Of a stretch of 64,000 nt of DNA, positions 34,363 through 44,022 are shown piece after piece (position 1 is the stretch's first letter; each line of letters opens with the position of its first letter). The translations under genes and the position numbers were made by a program. The DNA lies in assembly GCA_029194725.1 (NCBI GenBank), contig JARFXQ010000012.1, forward strand, positions 1-64,000, in the 5' to 3' direction. Source of the DNA: Nitrospira sp. (GTDB lineage: Bacteria; Nitrospirota; Nitrospiria; Nitrospirales; Nitrospiraceae). The notes below the pieces were generated by a model, which did no database searches, was not told the DNA's origin, and saw only the letters and a program-made list of their open reading frames with translations.

Positions 34363-37209
34363 CTATGCAGCCTCTTGACTCTTGTCCGATCGAGCACGTT
34401 CGTGATCCTGCTTGACTCGGTCCAAGACGGCGACCAGCGCGTCTACCGAGATAGGTTTTGAGAGATAGTCGTCCATCCCCGCATCCAGACAGCGATCTCG
34501 GTCTCCTGGCATGGCGTTCGCGGTCATGGCGATGATCAGCACGCGAGACGTGGCACGACGTTCATCGCTCGTCGCTTGTCTCTCGTCCTGCCCTTCACGC
34601 TCGTCTCGCGGAGCTGGTGATGCAGGCTTCACAAGAAGCGCTTCACGTTGTCGGATCACCCTTGTTGCATCGAAACCATCCATGTTCGGCATCTGACAAT
34701 CCATAAACACCACGTCATAGCGAATACGTGACACCACCTCGACTGCCTGACGGCCGTCGGCCACGATGTCGATTCGATACCCCAACCGATGGAAGAGGCG
34801 AGCAGCCACTTTCTGATTAATGATGTTATCCTCGGCCAGGAGAATCCGGAGGTCCAACCTGGCATTGGTTTCTGCGAGCGTGTGCCTGGTGATGAGTGGG
34901 GGCAACTCCCTCCGGGTCGGCATACCTGAATCAACGGGGCGTGGCGTGATGACCGCGATGAGACAGTCGTACAACTGTCGCTCACGAATAGGCTTGGTCA
35001 GGTAGGCTGCGAATCCTGCTTCTTTGGCTGTCTTCGCATCTCCAAGCCGACCGAACGACGTGAGCAACACGAGTTTGATACCGGCGCCTTCGGCTTGTGC
35101 CCTTATCGCACGAGCCAATTCGATCCCATCCCCCGGACTCATTTCCACATCCAACAGCCCAATGTCGAACCGCGGTTGGCCGCGTCGACGGCTCAGTACG
35201 TCCAATGCCTTGGAGCCGCTGTCGGTCACCGTCGGTTGCATCCCCCATCCCTTCGTCATCAGCTCCAAAATCCTTCGATTGACGGCCTTCTCTTCCACAA
35301 TCAAAATGCGGAGACCTGTCAACAGGGCGGTGGAGGTATAGGGAATGAGGAAGCCATCAGCCTGCTTCGGCAAATTCACCGTAAACCAGAAACAGCTTCC
35401 TTCCCCAACTCGGCTCATTACCCCAATCGCTCCTCCCATCATCTCGACAAGACGTTTGCAAATCGCAAGTCCAAGACCGGTTCCACCATATTTCCTCGTC
35501 GTGGCCCCATCGGCCTGGCTGAACGGGTGAAACAACCGTTCACGTGATGCCTCGGAGATGCCGATCCCTGTGTCCGTGACCGAGACGCGAATCGTCGCTT
35601 CCTCCTTCGATTGAGACTCAACCGTCACCTCCACTACCACATCTCCGCTATCGGTAAATTTGATGGCGTTCGCCGTCAAGTTCATCACGATCTGCCGGAG
35701 GCGACTCGGATCGCCACGGAGATTTCGCGGCACATCGGCGTGAAAGAGACAGGCCAGGTTGAGTCCCTTCGATGACGCGCGTTCTGCCACGAGGCCTAAG
35801 GACTCTTCGATGGCATGACGAAGATCGAACTCAATCACCTCCAAATCCAGTTTTCCCGCTTCAATCTTGGAAAAATCTAGAATATCGTTGATGATCGTCA
35901 GCAGGTGATTGCCGCAGGTCCGAACTGTTTCAGCGTATTCACGCTGTTCATCCGTCAGTGTGGTCTCCAGCAAGAGACCGGTCATCCCGATCACCCCATT
36001 CATCGGTGTCCGGATTTCGTGACTCATGGTCGAGAGGAACGACGACTTGGCCTCGGTGGCGGCTCTGGCTTGCCTCAATGCGGTATCCAGTTGCAGATTG
36101 ATATGTTCCAATTGCTGGGCATAATCCTTCAGCGTTTTCTCCGCTTCTTTCCGGTTCGTGATGTCTCGGATAAATGCGCTGAAGCTGACGGCCCCCTCGA
36201 CGAATAGTGGTGTCATGGCAATTTCTACCGGAAATTCCCTGCCGTCACGCCTGAGACAGATCATTTCGACCAACCTGTTTGACAGGGGTAGATCGCTGGG
36301 GTCAAGGAGCCGCTGAACATACTCGCGATAGCTGAGGCGATGGGACGGCGGAAAGATGGTGTCGGCGACATCGCGCCCGATTATCTCACGCGCAGGCCAG
36401 CCGAAAATCTGCTCGGCCTGGGCATTCCATTCGGCAACTCGGCCCGTACCATCTATCGTCATCACCGCGTCGAAGGCTGTGTCGATCATCAGGCCGGTGC
36501 GTGCTTCGTTCTCATGCAACGCCGCTTCTACTTCAGTTCGTTCGACGAAAAGGCCGATCTGTCTTCCAACCGTGCTCAAGGCTCTCAGTAACTCCTCGTC
36601 CTCGGTCTGAGGCTCGCTGCTCAAGAGCTCCATGACACCGTAGACGCTCGCCCTCAGCCAAATCGGAAAGGCGCAGGCCGCGTGTAGCATTCCCGTCGCT
36701 TCGACAGGTCCACGCGTACTCATGAGGTTTCTTGCCGCATCCTCCATCCACAGCGGCTCACCGCGAGCCCAACAATGCCCTGGCAGATCTGACCCGGCAG
36801 TGTGGGCATCCTGAAGACTCCTTCTCAGAAACTCCTGCGCCGCCGCTGTACCGACCGACCAACCCTGCGTACAGCTGATAGTCCGAGGGTCACCCTGCAC
36901 CCGCCAGAACAAACCAACATGCCAATCGAGATTCACGACAATTGCTTGGAGGAGGTCCGGGATCGCTTGCTCGACAGTGGATGCGCCTGCGAGCACTTTG
37001 GCCACAGCATGCTGGAGCGCTTGCCGACGCTCTAAAAGACTCCGGAGCTTCTGTTCGTTCTTTTGGAATCGGGTTTTTGCTGCCTCGGCAAGGATCCTTT
37101 CGGTCCGTGCTCGTCGGGATGCCCGTATAAGGAAGACAACCAAGAGAGCAACCAGCAGAACATTGGCCGCTGCAATGAGCCAGAACATGCCCATTCTACC
37201 CTCAATCAT
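34363..37209 (-). CDS. Hybrid sensor histidine kinase (TM-GAF-PAS-HisKA-HATPase-REC-REC)
   Basis: 948 residues. One transmembrane helix (about 9-29), short coiled coil, GAF-like domain (about 65-225), PAS (about 235-355; WNAQAEQIFGWPA), HisKA with phospho-accepting His397 (STMSHEIRTPMNG), HATPase (NLTANAIKF, DTGIGIS, GGTGLGLAI), then two receiver domains: one with LLDVEMSPGDG and one with FMDCQMPNMDGFDATRVIR and LSKPIS. The second receiver carries a low-complexity insert (two DERxATS repeats) before its signalling Thr. No HPt domain or output regulator is adjacent, so the phosphorelay partner is elsewhere. Divergent from hldE. Confidence 0.95.
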   Translation of the reverse strand: MIEGRMGMFWLIAAANVLLVALLVVFLIRASRRARTERILAEAAKTRFQKNEQKLRSLLERRQALQHAVAKVLAGASTVEQAIPDLLQAIVVNLDWHVGLFWRVQGDPRTISCTQGWSVGTAAAQEFLRRSLQDAHTAGSDLPGHCWARGEPLWMEDAARNLMSTRGPVEATGMLHAACAFPIWLRASVYGVMELLSSEPQTEDEELLRALSTVGRQIGLFVERTEVEAALHENEARTGLMIDTAFDAVMTIDGTGRVAEWNAQAEQIFGWPAREIIGRDVADTIFPPSHRLSYREYVQRLLDPSDLPLSNRLVEMICLRRDGREFPVEIAMTPLFVEGAVSFSAFIRDITNRKEAEKTLKDYAQQLEHINLQLDTALRQARAATEAKSSFLSTMSHEIRTPMNGVIGMTGLLLETTLTDEQREYAETVRTCGNHLLTIINDILDFSKIEAGKLDLEVIEFDLRHAIEESLGLVAERASSKGLNLACLFHADVPRNLRGDPSRLRQIVMNLTANAIKFTDSGDVVVEVTVESQSKEEATIRVSVTDTGIGISEASRERLFHPFSQADGATTRKYGGTGLGLAICKRLVEMMGGAIGVMSRVGEGSCFWFTVNLPKQADGFLIPYTSTALLTGLRILIVEEKAVNRRILELMTKGWGMQPTVTDSGSKALDVLSRRRGQPRFDIGLLDVEMSPGDGIELARAIRAQAEGAGIKLVLLTSFGRLGDAKTAKEAGFAAYLTKPIRERQLYDCLIAVITPRPVDSGMPTRRELPPLITRHTLAETNARLDLRILLAEDNIINQKVAARLFHRLGYRIDIVADGRQAVEVVSRIRYDVVFMDCQMPNMDGFDATRVIRQREALLVKPASPAPRDEREGQDERQATSDERRATSRVLIIAMTANAMPGDRDRCLDAGMDDYLSKPISVDALVAVLDRVKQDHERARSDKSQEAA

Positions 37210-37422
37210 CGTCCACGTCCTCGGACATACGATAGGCCAGATCCCTTCTCGGACCTTCGAGTCCGTTATGTGCTCTATCGGTCCATGAGCTGATGACTTG
37301 AGAGCAACGACAGGAAACTCCGTTTGCTTCAGAGAGTACCCTCACGAAGAGACGACGGGCTCCATCCAGTTCGACGCTCTTTCCATGTAGCCGACAGCAC
37401 GGCATGCAAGGTATGATGAACC
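37210..37422. promoter_or_regulatory. Divergent intergenic region, kinase/hldE
   Basis: 213 bases between divergently read genes, so both promoters should lie here. No boxes could be assigned securely. Confidence 0.35.
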
Positions 37423-37905
37423 ATGGCGACAAAGGTGTTGCCCCGCGAGCAACTGCTCTCCTCACTTGCCGATGAACGGACAAAGGGGAAGCGGATCGTG
37501 TTCACAAACGGCTGTTTCGACCTGATGCATATCGGGCATACCCGCTATCTGCAGGCGGCCAGGGCCCTCGGCGACATACTGGTCGTTGGTGTCAATAGTG
37601 ACGCCTCGGTCCGTACGCTGGACAAGGCGCCCGACCGACCGATTGTGCCTCAGGAACAACGGGCGGAGGTGCTGGGGGCCTTAGGCTGTGTGGACTTCGT
37701 GGTTATTTTCGAGGAATCGGACCCCCTTCAGCTCATCACCGCCGTCCAACCGGACGTCCTGGTCAAGGGTGGGGATTGGGGGATCGACCGGATCATCGGC
37801 CGCGACATTGTCGAAGCTCGCGGAGGGGTGGTCAAAACGATCCCGCTGGTTCCCGGCATATCGACCACGGGACTTCTTCAACAGATCCGATCAACCACGA
37901 CGTAA
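37423..37905 (+). CDS. hldE: D-glycero-beta-D-manno-heptose 1-phosphate adenylyltransferase (HldE C-domain)
   Basis: 160 residues: FTNGCFDLMHIGHTRYLQAAR with the nucleotidyltransferase HIGH motif, VVGVNSDASVRTL, GDWG, and GISTTGLLQQIR. Only the adenylyltransferase half of HldE/RfaE is present; the kinase half must be a separate gene, as in many non-enteric bacteria. Makes ADP-heptose for lipopolysaccharide. Three bases separate it from mfd. Confidence 0.94.
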   Translation: MATKVLPREQLLSSLADERTKGKRIVFTNGCFDLMHIGHTRYLQAARALGDILVVGVNSDASVRTLDKAPDRPIVPQEQRAEVLGALGCVDFVVIFEESDPLQLITAVQPDVLVKGGDWGIDRIIGRDIVEARGGVVKTIPLVPGISTTGLLQQIRSTTT

Positions 37906-37908
37906 TGC

Positions 37909-40900
37909 GTGTCTGAAACCAATCCCCAAACCCCATCCTGGCTTGCTCCGTTTCGCTCGGCCCTTCAGCAAGACCAAGCCCGTATCTGCCTGCTCGGAGC
38001 CCATGGCTCGCCTGCTGCCTGCGCCCTGACACTGTTGAACGACGCAAGCCAATGCACCCCAGGCCGCGCTCGTCCATGGGTGGTTGTGACCTCGAACGAC
38101 GAGTCCGCCGAAAGAATGTTCAATGACTTATGCTTCTTTCACAACCTCATGGGTCGGCCGGTCGAGGACCTCGCCTGGTTCCCGGAATGGGAAACGCTTC
38201 CCTATGAAGCGACGGCCCCGCATGTCGGATTAATTGCGCACAGGATGACCACGCTCCATCGCCTGCTGGTCAACCCACCCACCATTCTCGTTACCTCCGT
38301 CGCCGCCGCGATGCATCTTGTCATTCCGCGCTCGACATTCGAGCAGGCGGTCATTCAATTCAAGACGACGGAGGCCTTCGAACGGGACTCGCTCATCACC
38401 AACCTCCTGCGCCTGGGATACCGGCGGGTGTCCGTCGTGGAAATTCCAGGTGAATTCAGCATTCGCGGCGGCATCGTGGATATCTTCTCGACTGCCTATG
38501 CCGACCCGGTGCGCGTGGAATTCCTGGGTGATCAAGTTGAATCGATTCGATTGTTTGACCCGGCGACCCAAACGTCGATCAAGAAATTGAACGACAGCTC
38601 GGTCTTGCCTGCACGGGAGTTCGTTCGGCCTCCACAGGCGCCGGATGCGATGATGCAGATCCAAGCGGATGCTGAATGGCGAAGCCCTGACCTATACGAT
38701 TCAATGGACACGCTGTTCGACTATCTTACAGCAATCCCTTTCCTCGCCCTCGATCAACCGGATGCGCTAAAAACAGCCTGCGAAGCGGCCTGGGAAAAGA
38801 TTGACGACGGATATCTTCGTCATGTGGACCGTGATGCCACACAGCCGTATCCCTCCCCCGAGCGGCTCTTTCTGACCTGGCAGGGCCTCCAACAGCGGAT
38901 CGCGAGGTGGCCCATGTTGGCTCTTGAACCGTTAGCCGCGCCGGACTCAACGTGGAAGGAGATTTTTTCGTTTTCTACCCAAGCACCGGGGAGTATCGGG
39001 CTCGGTATCAGGGGTACCGCCTTCAGCCATACACTGACCCTGTTAGAGGAACTCCGGAACGAACATCGGGTCATCTTGGTGGCGCGAAGCCGCGGGCAGG
39101 TCGACCGCTTGCTCGCATTGTTGCGAGAGCACGATTTGCCTGCCGATCCATGGAATCCTACAGCCTGGGCTGGCCACAGGGCCGGCAAGCTCCCGTTTTA
39201 TGTGTTGCACGGCGATCTGTCGACGGGATTTCTCTCTGCTGACCTTCGAGTCGCGCTCCTGACGGAAGAGGAGCTATTCGCGAAGGGTGCCCGTCACAAA
39301 CCGAAGCCCAAGAGCAGAGCAGCAACCTTCCTCTCCTCCTTGGAAGACCTGAGCGTGGGCGACTACGTCGTGCATGTGCAGCACGGCGTCGCCAAATATC
39401 GAGGACTCAAACGCCTCTCGGTCCAAGATTTCGAGAGTGACTTCCTAATTCTCGAGTTCTCCGGTGGAGATACCCTCTACGTTCCTCTGGATCGATTGAA
39501 CCAGGTCCAACGGTACAGCGGAGCCGAAGGCCATGTCCCGAGGCTCGATCGCCTGGGCGGCACCAGTTGGGCCAAGACCACCGCGCGAGTGAAAAAGGAT
39601 ATCGAGGAGATGGCCCAAGAATTGATCGATCTCTACGCAAACCGTGAGCTGGTGAAACGGAATGCCTATGGGGCGACCACGACTCTCTATCATGAATTCG
39701 AAGCGGCCTTCGAATACGAGGAAACAGCGGATCAGCTCAAAGCCATTGAAGACATCGTCCGCGATATGGAGGCGACCAAGCCCATGGATCGACTGATCTG
39801 CGGGGACGTCGGATACGGAAAGACGGAAGTGGCCATGCGCGCGGCCTTCAAAGCCGTGGAGCATAACCGCCAGGTGGCGATGCTGGTCCCGACGACTCTC
39901 CTAGCCCATCAACACTATGAGAATTTTGTCGAACGGTTCGCGCCTTTTCCGATGCGTGTCGCGCTGCTCTCACGGTTTCAGTCCTCCAAAGAGACCAAAG
40001 CTATTCTGAAGGATGTCGGCGCGGGAGCCGTCGATATCGTGATCGGTACTCACCGGCTACTGCAGAAGGACGTGGCATTCCGGCAACTCGGCCTCGTGAT
40101 CATCGACGAAGAGCAATGGTTCGGCGTCAAACACAAAGAGCGCCTCAAGCAACTGCGCACGCAGGTCGATGTCCTGACGTTGACCGCTACCCCTATTCCG
40201 CGCACCCTCCAAATGACGATGTCGAGTGTTCGGGATCTCTCAATCATCGATACTCCCCCCGCCGGGCGCTTGGCGATCAAGACAGAGGTCATCCGGTTCA
40301 GCGACAAGGCGGTGCGAGACGCCATCCTGCGTGAACTCGGGCGTGGGGGACAAGTCTATTTTGTCCACAATCGGGTCGAAACCATGGAGCGAATCGGGGC
40401 CTGGCTGCACCAGTTGGTTCCGCAAGCCCGTATGGTCATGGCGCATGGTCAAATGGATGCCAGACCGTTGGAAGCCGTGATGCTGAAATTCGTGAAGCGC
40501 GAGGCAGACGTCCTGATCGCCTCGGCCATCATCCAGTCCGGACTCGATGTCTCCAACGCCAACACCATCATTGTCAATCGGGCGGATCTCTTCGGCCTCG
40601 CGCAGTTGTACCAGCTGCGCGGACGGGTCGGACGTGGCGGAGAGCAGGCCTATGCTTACTTCCTCATCCCCGATGAAGGCACGCTCACCGGCGATGCTCA
40701 GAAACGATTGATCGCGATTCAGCAATTCACGGAGCTGGGATCGGGCTTCCGTATCGCTGCGGCAGACCTTGAGATTCGAGGGGCAGGGAATCTTTTGGGC
40801 AAACAACAGTCGGGCCATATCGCCGCGATCGGCTTGGACCTTTACATGCAAATGGTGGAGCAGGCTGTCCAGCGGTTGAAGGGACATGTGTTGGAGGAGG

Positions 40901-41379
40901 AGCCCGACCCGACTCTGCAATTCCCGGTTTCGGCGTTTATTCCGGAACAGTACGTGGCCGACCCACACCACCGTCTATCCCTCTATAAGCGGCTGACGGC
41001 TTGTGGTCAAATCGGCGAGCTGGCTCTGTTGCATGGAGAGATTCAGGACCGTTACGGTCCCCCTCCGGAGCCGGTCGAACGACTGTTTGAGGTGATGCAA
41101 CTCCGGACTCACGCCAAACGTCTGCGCCTGGCCTCGATCGAGGTGCACGACCAGACGGTCAAGGTCGTGTTCCATCCGAAGGCGGTCATCCCTGAGACCC
41201 CCGTCCACCGATTGATGGACCAGCTCAAGAAGCGGCTACGGTTCCTGAGCCCGCTCTCGTTCGAGATCCAGATGCGTCATGGCGATTGGCCGGCGCTTTT
41301 TTCGGAACTCAACGCAATCTTGCAAAGCCTCGATCTCTGTGATACCAAAACCATCCAAGAGGGAGCGACTACCGCTTAA
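37909..41379 (+). CDS. mfd: Transcription-repair coupling factor
   Basis: 1,156 residues from a GTG. N-terminal UvrB-homology module (about 30-330; WETLPYEATAPHVGLIAHRM, FSIRGGIVDIF); RNA-polymerase interaction domain (about 480-560; VGDYVVHVQHGVAKYRGL); SF2 translocase with Walker A CGDVGYGKTEVA, DEEQWFGVKHKE, TATPIPRTLQM, QLRGRVGR; C-terminal TRCF domain (about 1000-1110). Removes stalled RNA polymerase at lesions and recruits UvrA. The start is translated close behind hldE. Confidence 0.97.
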   Translation: MSETNPQTPSWLAPFRSALQQDQARICLLGAHGSPAACALTLLNDASQCTPGRARPWVVVTSNDESAERMFNDLCFFHNLMGRPVEDLAWFPEWETLPYEATAPHVGLIAHRMTTLHRLLVNPPTILVTSVAAAMHLVIPRSTFEQAVIQFKTTEAFERDSLITNLLRLGYRRVSVVEIPGEFSIRGGIVDIFSTAYADPVRVEFLGDQVESIRLFDPATQTSIKKLNDSSVLPAREFVRPPQAPDAMMQIQADAEWRSPDLYDSMDTLFDYLTAIPFLALDQPDALKTACEAAWEKIDDGYLRHVDRDATQPYPSPERLFLTWQGLQQRIARWPMLALEPLAAPDSTWKEIFSFSTQAPGSIGLGIRGTAFSHTLTLLEELRNEHRVILVARSRGQVDRLLALLREHDLPADPWNPTAWAGHRAGKLPFYVLHGDLSTGFLSADLRVALLTEEELFAKGARHKPKPKSRAATFLSSLEDLSVGDYVVHVQHGVAKYRGLKRLSVQDFESDFLILEFSGGDTLYVPLDRLNQVQRYSGAEGHVPRLDRLGGTSWAKTTARVKKDIEEMAQELIDLYANRELVKRNAYGATTTLYHEFEAAFEYEETADQLKAIEDIVRDMEATKPMDRLICGDVGYGKTEVAMRAAFKAVEHNRQVAMLVPTTLLAHQHYENFVERFAPFPMRVALLSRFQSSKETKAILKDVGAGAVDIVIGTHRLLQKDVAFRQLGLVIIDEEQWFGVKHKERLKQLRTQVDVLTLTATPIPRTLQMTMSSVRDLSIIDTPPAGRLAIKTEVIRFSDKAVRDAILRELGRGGQVYFVHNRVETMERIGAWLHQLVPQARMVMAHGQMDARPLEAVMLKFVKREADVLIASAIIQSGLDVSNANTIIVNRADLFGLAQLYQLRGRVGRGGEQAYAYFLIPDEGTLTGDAQKRLIAIQQFTELGSGFRIAAADLEIRGAGNLLGKQQSGHIAAIGLDLYMQMVEQAVQRLKGHVLEEEPDPTLQFPVSAFIPEQYVADPHHRLSLYKRLTACGQIGELALLHGEIQDRYGPPPEPVERLFEVMQLRTHAKRLRLASIEVHDQTVKVVFHPKAVIPETPVHRLMDQLKKRLRFLSPLSFEIQMRHGDWPALFSELNAILQSLDLCDTKTIQEGATTA

Positions 41380-41404
41380 TCGAGATCCACCTGTGCCACG
41401 GCTT

Positions 41405-42319
41405 ATGATGCCCTTCGGGTTTCTGATCTTCCGCACAACATATTGTCTACCAGGGCTGCTTATCGGCATGTTGGTTGGTTTGGGGCCGGTGGTTTCGGGG
41501 TGCGCCGAGCGACAGGAGGAACCGGTCGTTGCCTTGGTGAATGGTCGAGCCATTACTCAAACCGAATTCGACCTTCGGTGGGACGAGCTCTCCAAGGCCA
41601 CGCGCTCCCGCTATGAAAAGGAGGGTGGTAAGCGAAGGTTCCTGGACGAACTCATCACCCGAGAGTTACTGATGCAGGAGGCTCGTCGCCGGGGCCTTGA
41701 TCAGGACGATACAATTCGAGACAAGACCCAGCGGTATAAAGAGCAGCTGATCCTCGACGAACTGTTGAAAGACAAGCTCCAATCCAAGGTCGAGGTCACC
41801 CAGGCCGAACTCGATGCCTACTACCAAAAGCACGCCGACCAACTATTGGACCCATTGAAAGCCAACGTCTCGTTGATGCTCCTCCCTAATGTGTATGCCG
41901 CCCGAGACCTTGAAGCGCAGGTACATCGAGGCGGGAGTTTCGCCAAGTTTGCGCAGCGATATTCGATCGACGAAAAGACGAAATCCAAGGGCGGCGAGCT
42001 CGGCCCCTATCGAAAAGGACTGGTCCCCCCTGAAATCGATGCCGTCATCCACACTCTCAAGATTGGGACGGTCAGTGCACCGATTAAGACCGACCATGGC
42101 TATTACTTGGTCATGCTGAGTCCGCTTGACGAAGCCATTCTCCAAGTCGATTTGGCGACGCAGGAACGGCTCCGGCAAGAATTACTGTCCGATAAGCGCC
42201 GCAAACGATTCGACGAGGTGATCGCCGATATTCGGGCCAATGCCGTGATTCGCTTCGCCGGGGCCTCTCGCCACATCACCGATGACACCGGTAAACGCCC
42301 GCCTGGCTCGATTCCATAG
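41405..42319 (+). CDS. PpiC-type peptidyl-prolyl isomerase lipoprotein
   Basis: 304 residues from ATG 41405; GTG 41393 is an alternative. Signal with lipobox VVSGC at about residue 30, so it is a lipoprotein. SurA-N-like region (VALVNGRAITQTEFDLRWDEL, LDELITRELLMQEARRRGL) and a parvulin domain (ANVSLMLLP.., FAKFAQRYSIDEKTKSKGGELGPYRKG, GYYLVML). Assists folding of outer-membrane proteins. Followed by surA after 54 bases, in a run with mfd. Confidence 0.9.
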   Translation: MMPFGFLIFRTTYCLPGLLIGMLVGLGPVVSGCAERQEEPVVALVNGRAITQTEFDLRWDELSKATRSRYEKEGGKRRFLDELITRELLMQEARRRGLDQDDTIRDKTQRYKEQLILDELLKDKLQSKVEVTQAELDAYYQKHADQLLDPLKANVSLMLLPNVYAARDLEAQVHRGGSFAKFAQRYSIDEKTKSKGGELGPYRKGLVPPEIDAVIHTLKIGTVSAPIKTDHGYYLVMLSPLDEAILQVDLATQERLRQELLSDKRRKRFDEVIADIRANAVIRFAGASRHITDDTGKRPPGSIP

Positions 42320-42373
42320 ACGTATCTATTTCGTGTAGAATTGCCCGTTCCAACGCTATCAGGTGGAAAGATC

Positions 42374-43378
42374 ATGAAACGCGTTCCGCTCCGATCGGAC
42401 TGGCTGGTCCGATTCAAGTTGCTGTTAGTCTTGTTGGTCATCTGGTCCTGGCCTCCAGCCTTTTCTGCTGCTGATCTGCAGGATCGCATCGTCGCCATCG
42501 TCAATTCCGAATTAATCATGCTGTCTGATGTGAAACGCGAGTTTGAAATGGAGCAAGAGCGGCTTTCACGCGAGCACCGTGGAAACGACCTTCCCCTGCG
42601 GTTGAAAACAGCGGAGTACATGGCCTTGACCAAGCTTATCGAGCGGCGATTACAATTGCAGGAGGCCAAGGCCAAGAAGGTTGAGGTCTCAGATCTGGAG
42701 GTGAAGCAAGCCCTTGAGCAGATGCAGCGGCAAGGCAGTCCCTACGACATCGCCAATGCGAATCATGTGCAAAACGTGCGCGATCAGCTCCTCCTCCTGA
42801 GAGTCGTGGACCTGCATATTCGCGGCAACATTACCGTCGGCGACTCCGAGATCAAGCGGTTCTACGAAGAACATCGTGACCGGTTCGCCGTTCCCGAAGA
42901 GTACCAACTGAGCCAGATCATCTTTCATCCGCGTTCCTCGGATGGATTGGCCGACGCCTTGACCAAAGCCCGTCGAGCCATGGACGACTTGAAGCGCGGA
43001 GAGAAATTTGCGGACGTCGCCATGCAGCATTCCGACGGCGCCAACGCTTTGCAAGGTGGGCGACTCGGATGGGTCCGCCAGGGGGAACTCATACCCGTCA
43101 TCGAACACGCGGTCGCTCACCTCGTGCCGGGAGGAATCTCCGAGATCATTGAGAGCCCTGAGGGAATCCAGATCATCCGCATGGACGACAGAAAGCCAAA
43201 ACAGGTTCGTCGATACGAGGACGCACGGCGAGAGATTCACGAACTGGTCTATCAGCAGAAGAGCGATGCCATGTATCAATCCTGGCTCGCTGATCTCAAG
43301 AGCAAAGCGTACATCGAGATCAAGTTCGATCAAGCTACCGACAAAACCCAGCCACAGTCTGTGCGTTCGGCGGAATAA
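42374..43378 (+). CDS. surA: SurA-like periplasmic chaperone / peptidyl-prolyl isomerase
   Basis: 334 residues. N-terminal signal peptide (FKLLLVLLVIWSWPPAFSA), SurA-N domain (DRIVAIVNSELIMLSDVKREFEMEQ, TKLIERRLQLQEAKAKKV), one parvulin domain (YQLSQIIFHPRS, FADVAMQHSDGANALQGGRLGWVRQGEL, EGIQIIRMDDRK). GGTGGAAAG lies 4 bases before the ATG at 42374. Escorts outer-membrane proteins through the periplasm. Confidence 0.93.
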   Translation: MKRVPLRSDWLVRFKLLLVLLVIWSWPPAFSAADLQDRIVAIVNSELIMLSDVKREFEMEQERLSREHRGNDLPLRLKTAEYMALTKLIERRLQLQEAKAKKVEVSDLEVKQALEQMQRQGSPYDIANANHVQNVRDQLLLLRVVDLHIRGNITVGDSEIKRFYEEHRDRFAVPEEYQLSQIIFHPRSSDGLADALTKARRAMDDLKRGEKFADVAMQHSDGANALQGGRLGWVRQGELIPVIEHAVAHLVPGGISEIIESPEGIQIIRMDDRKPKQVRRYEDARREIHELVYQQKSDAMYQSWLADLKSKAYIEIKFDQATDKTQPQSVRSAE

Positions 43379-43385
43379 GTAGCGA

Positions 43386-44006
43386 TCAAGACCTGTCTGT
43401 GGGACGTCTTCCGGCCACCTCACGCAGAGCTCCCCACAGCCGGTCACGTCCGTCACCGGTCTCCGTCGAATAGGGAATCAACTGTTCGCCCTCGGCTAGC
43501 CCTAAAGCCTGATGTGTATGCCTCAGAGTACGAACTCGTTCGCTCGATTTCAACTTGTCCACCTTCGTCGCAACGACAAGGGGATTCCGACGGATTGATC
43601 GAAGCCACGCGATGGTCTGACGATCCTGGTCGGTCACAACACGGCTTTCCACCAACATTACGACGCAGAGCAGCGAGGCTCGACCGACGAGATAGTCTTC
43701 CATCAAAGGACCCCACTGGGTGCGGACGGATTTCGACACTTTGGCGAATCCGTAGCCGGGTAGGTCCACAAGGTGGAATTGCGAGAGGCCTGGATCGGAG
43801 GTCGAGACAAGGAACACATTCACGGCTCTCGTCTTTCCGGGTGTCCGACTGACCTTGGCCAGGTCCCGACGATTGAGTAACGAATTGATCAACGATGATT
43901 TGCCCACATTGGAGCGCCCCACAAAGGCAATTTCATAAAGCTGACCGGACGGAAATTGTTCTGGAGTGATGCAACTTTTGATAAACTCAGCTCCGAAGAT
44001 CTTCAT
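43386..44006 (-). CDS. engB: Ribosome biogenesis GTPase EngB/YsxC
   Basis: 206 residues: G1 FVGRSNVGKSSLINSLL, G2-type T in SRTPGKTRAVNVF, G3 VDLPGYGFAKV, G4 VVATKVDKL. Required for 50S subunit assembly in relatives. Convergent with surA (7 bases) and divergent from mtgA (16 bases between starts), so the mtgA promoter must overlap the engB coding start. Confidence 0.95.
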   Translation of the reverse strand: MKIFGAEFIKSCITPEQFPSGQLYEIAFVGRSNVGKSSLINSLLNRRDLAKVSRTPGKTRAVNVFLVSTSDPGLSQFHLVDLPGYGFAKVSKSVRTQWGPLMEDYLVGRASLLCVVMLVESRVVTDQDRQTIAWLRSIRRNPLVVATKVDKLKSSERVRTLRHTHQALGLAEGEQLIPYSTETGDGRDRLWGALREVAGRRPTDRS

Positions 44007-44022
44007 GCCGACAGGCTGATCG

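Noticed and set aside
41279..41404. Upstream extension of the PpiC lipoprotein
   Set aside because: Lies inside mfd in another frame; the lipoprotein signal starts at 41405 (or 41393).
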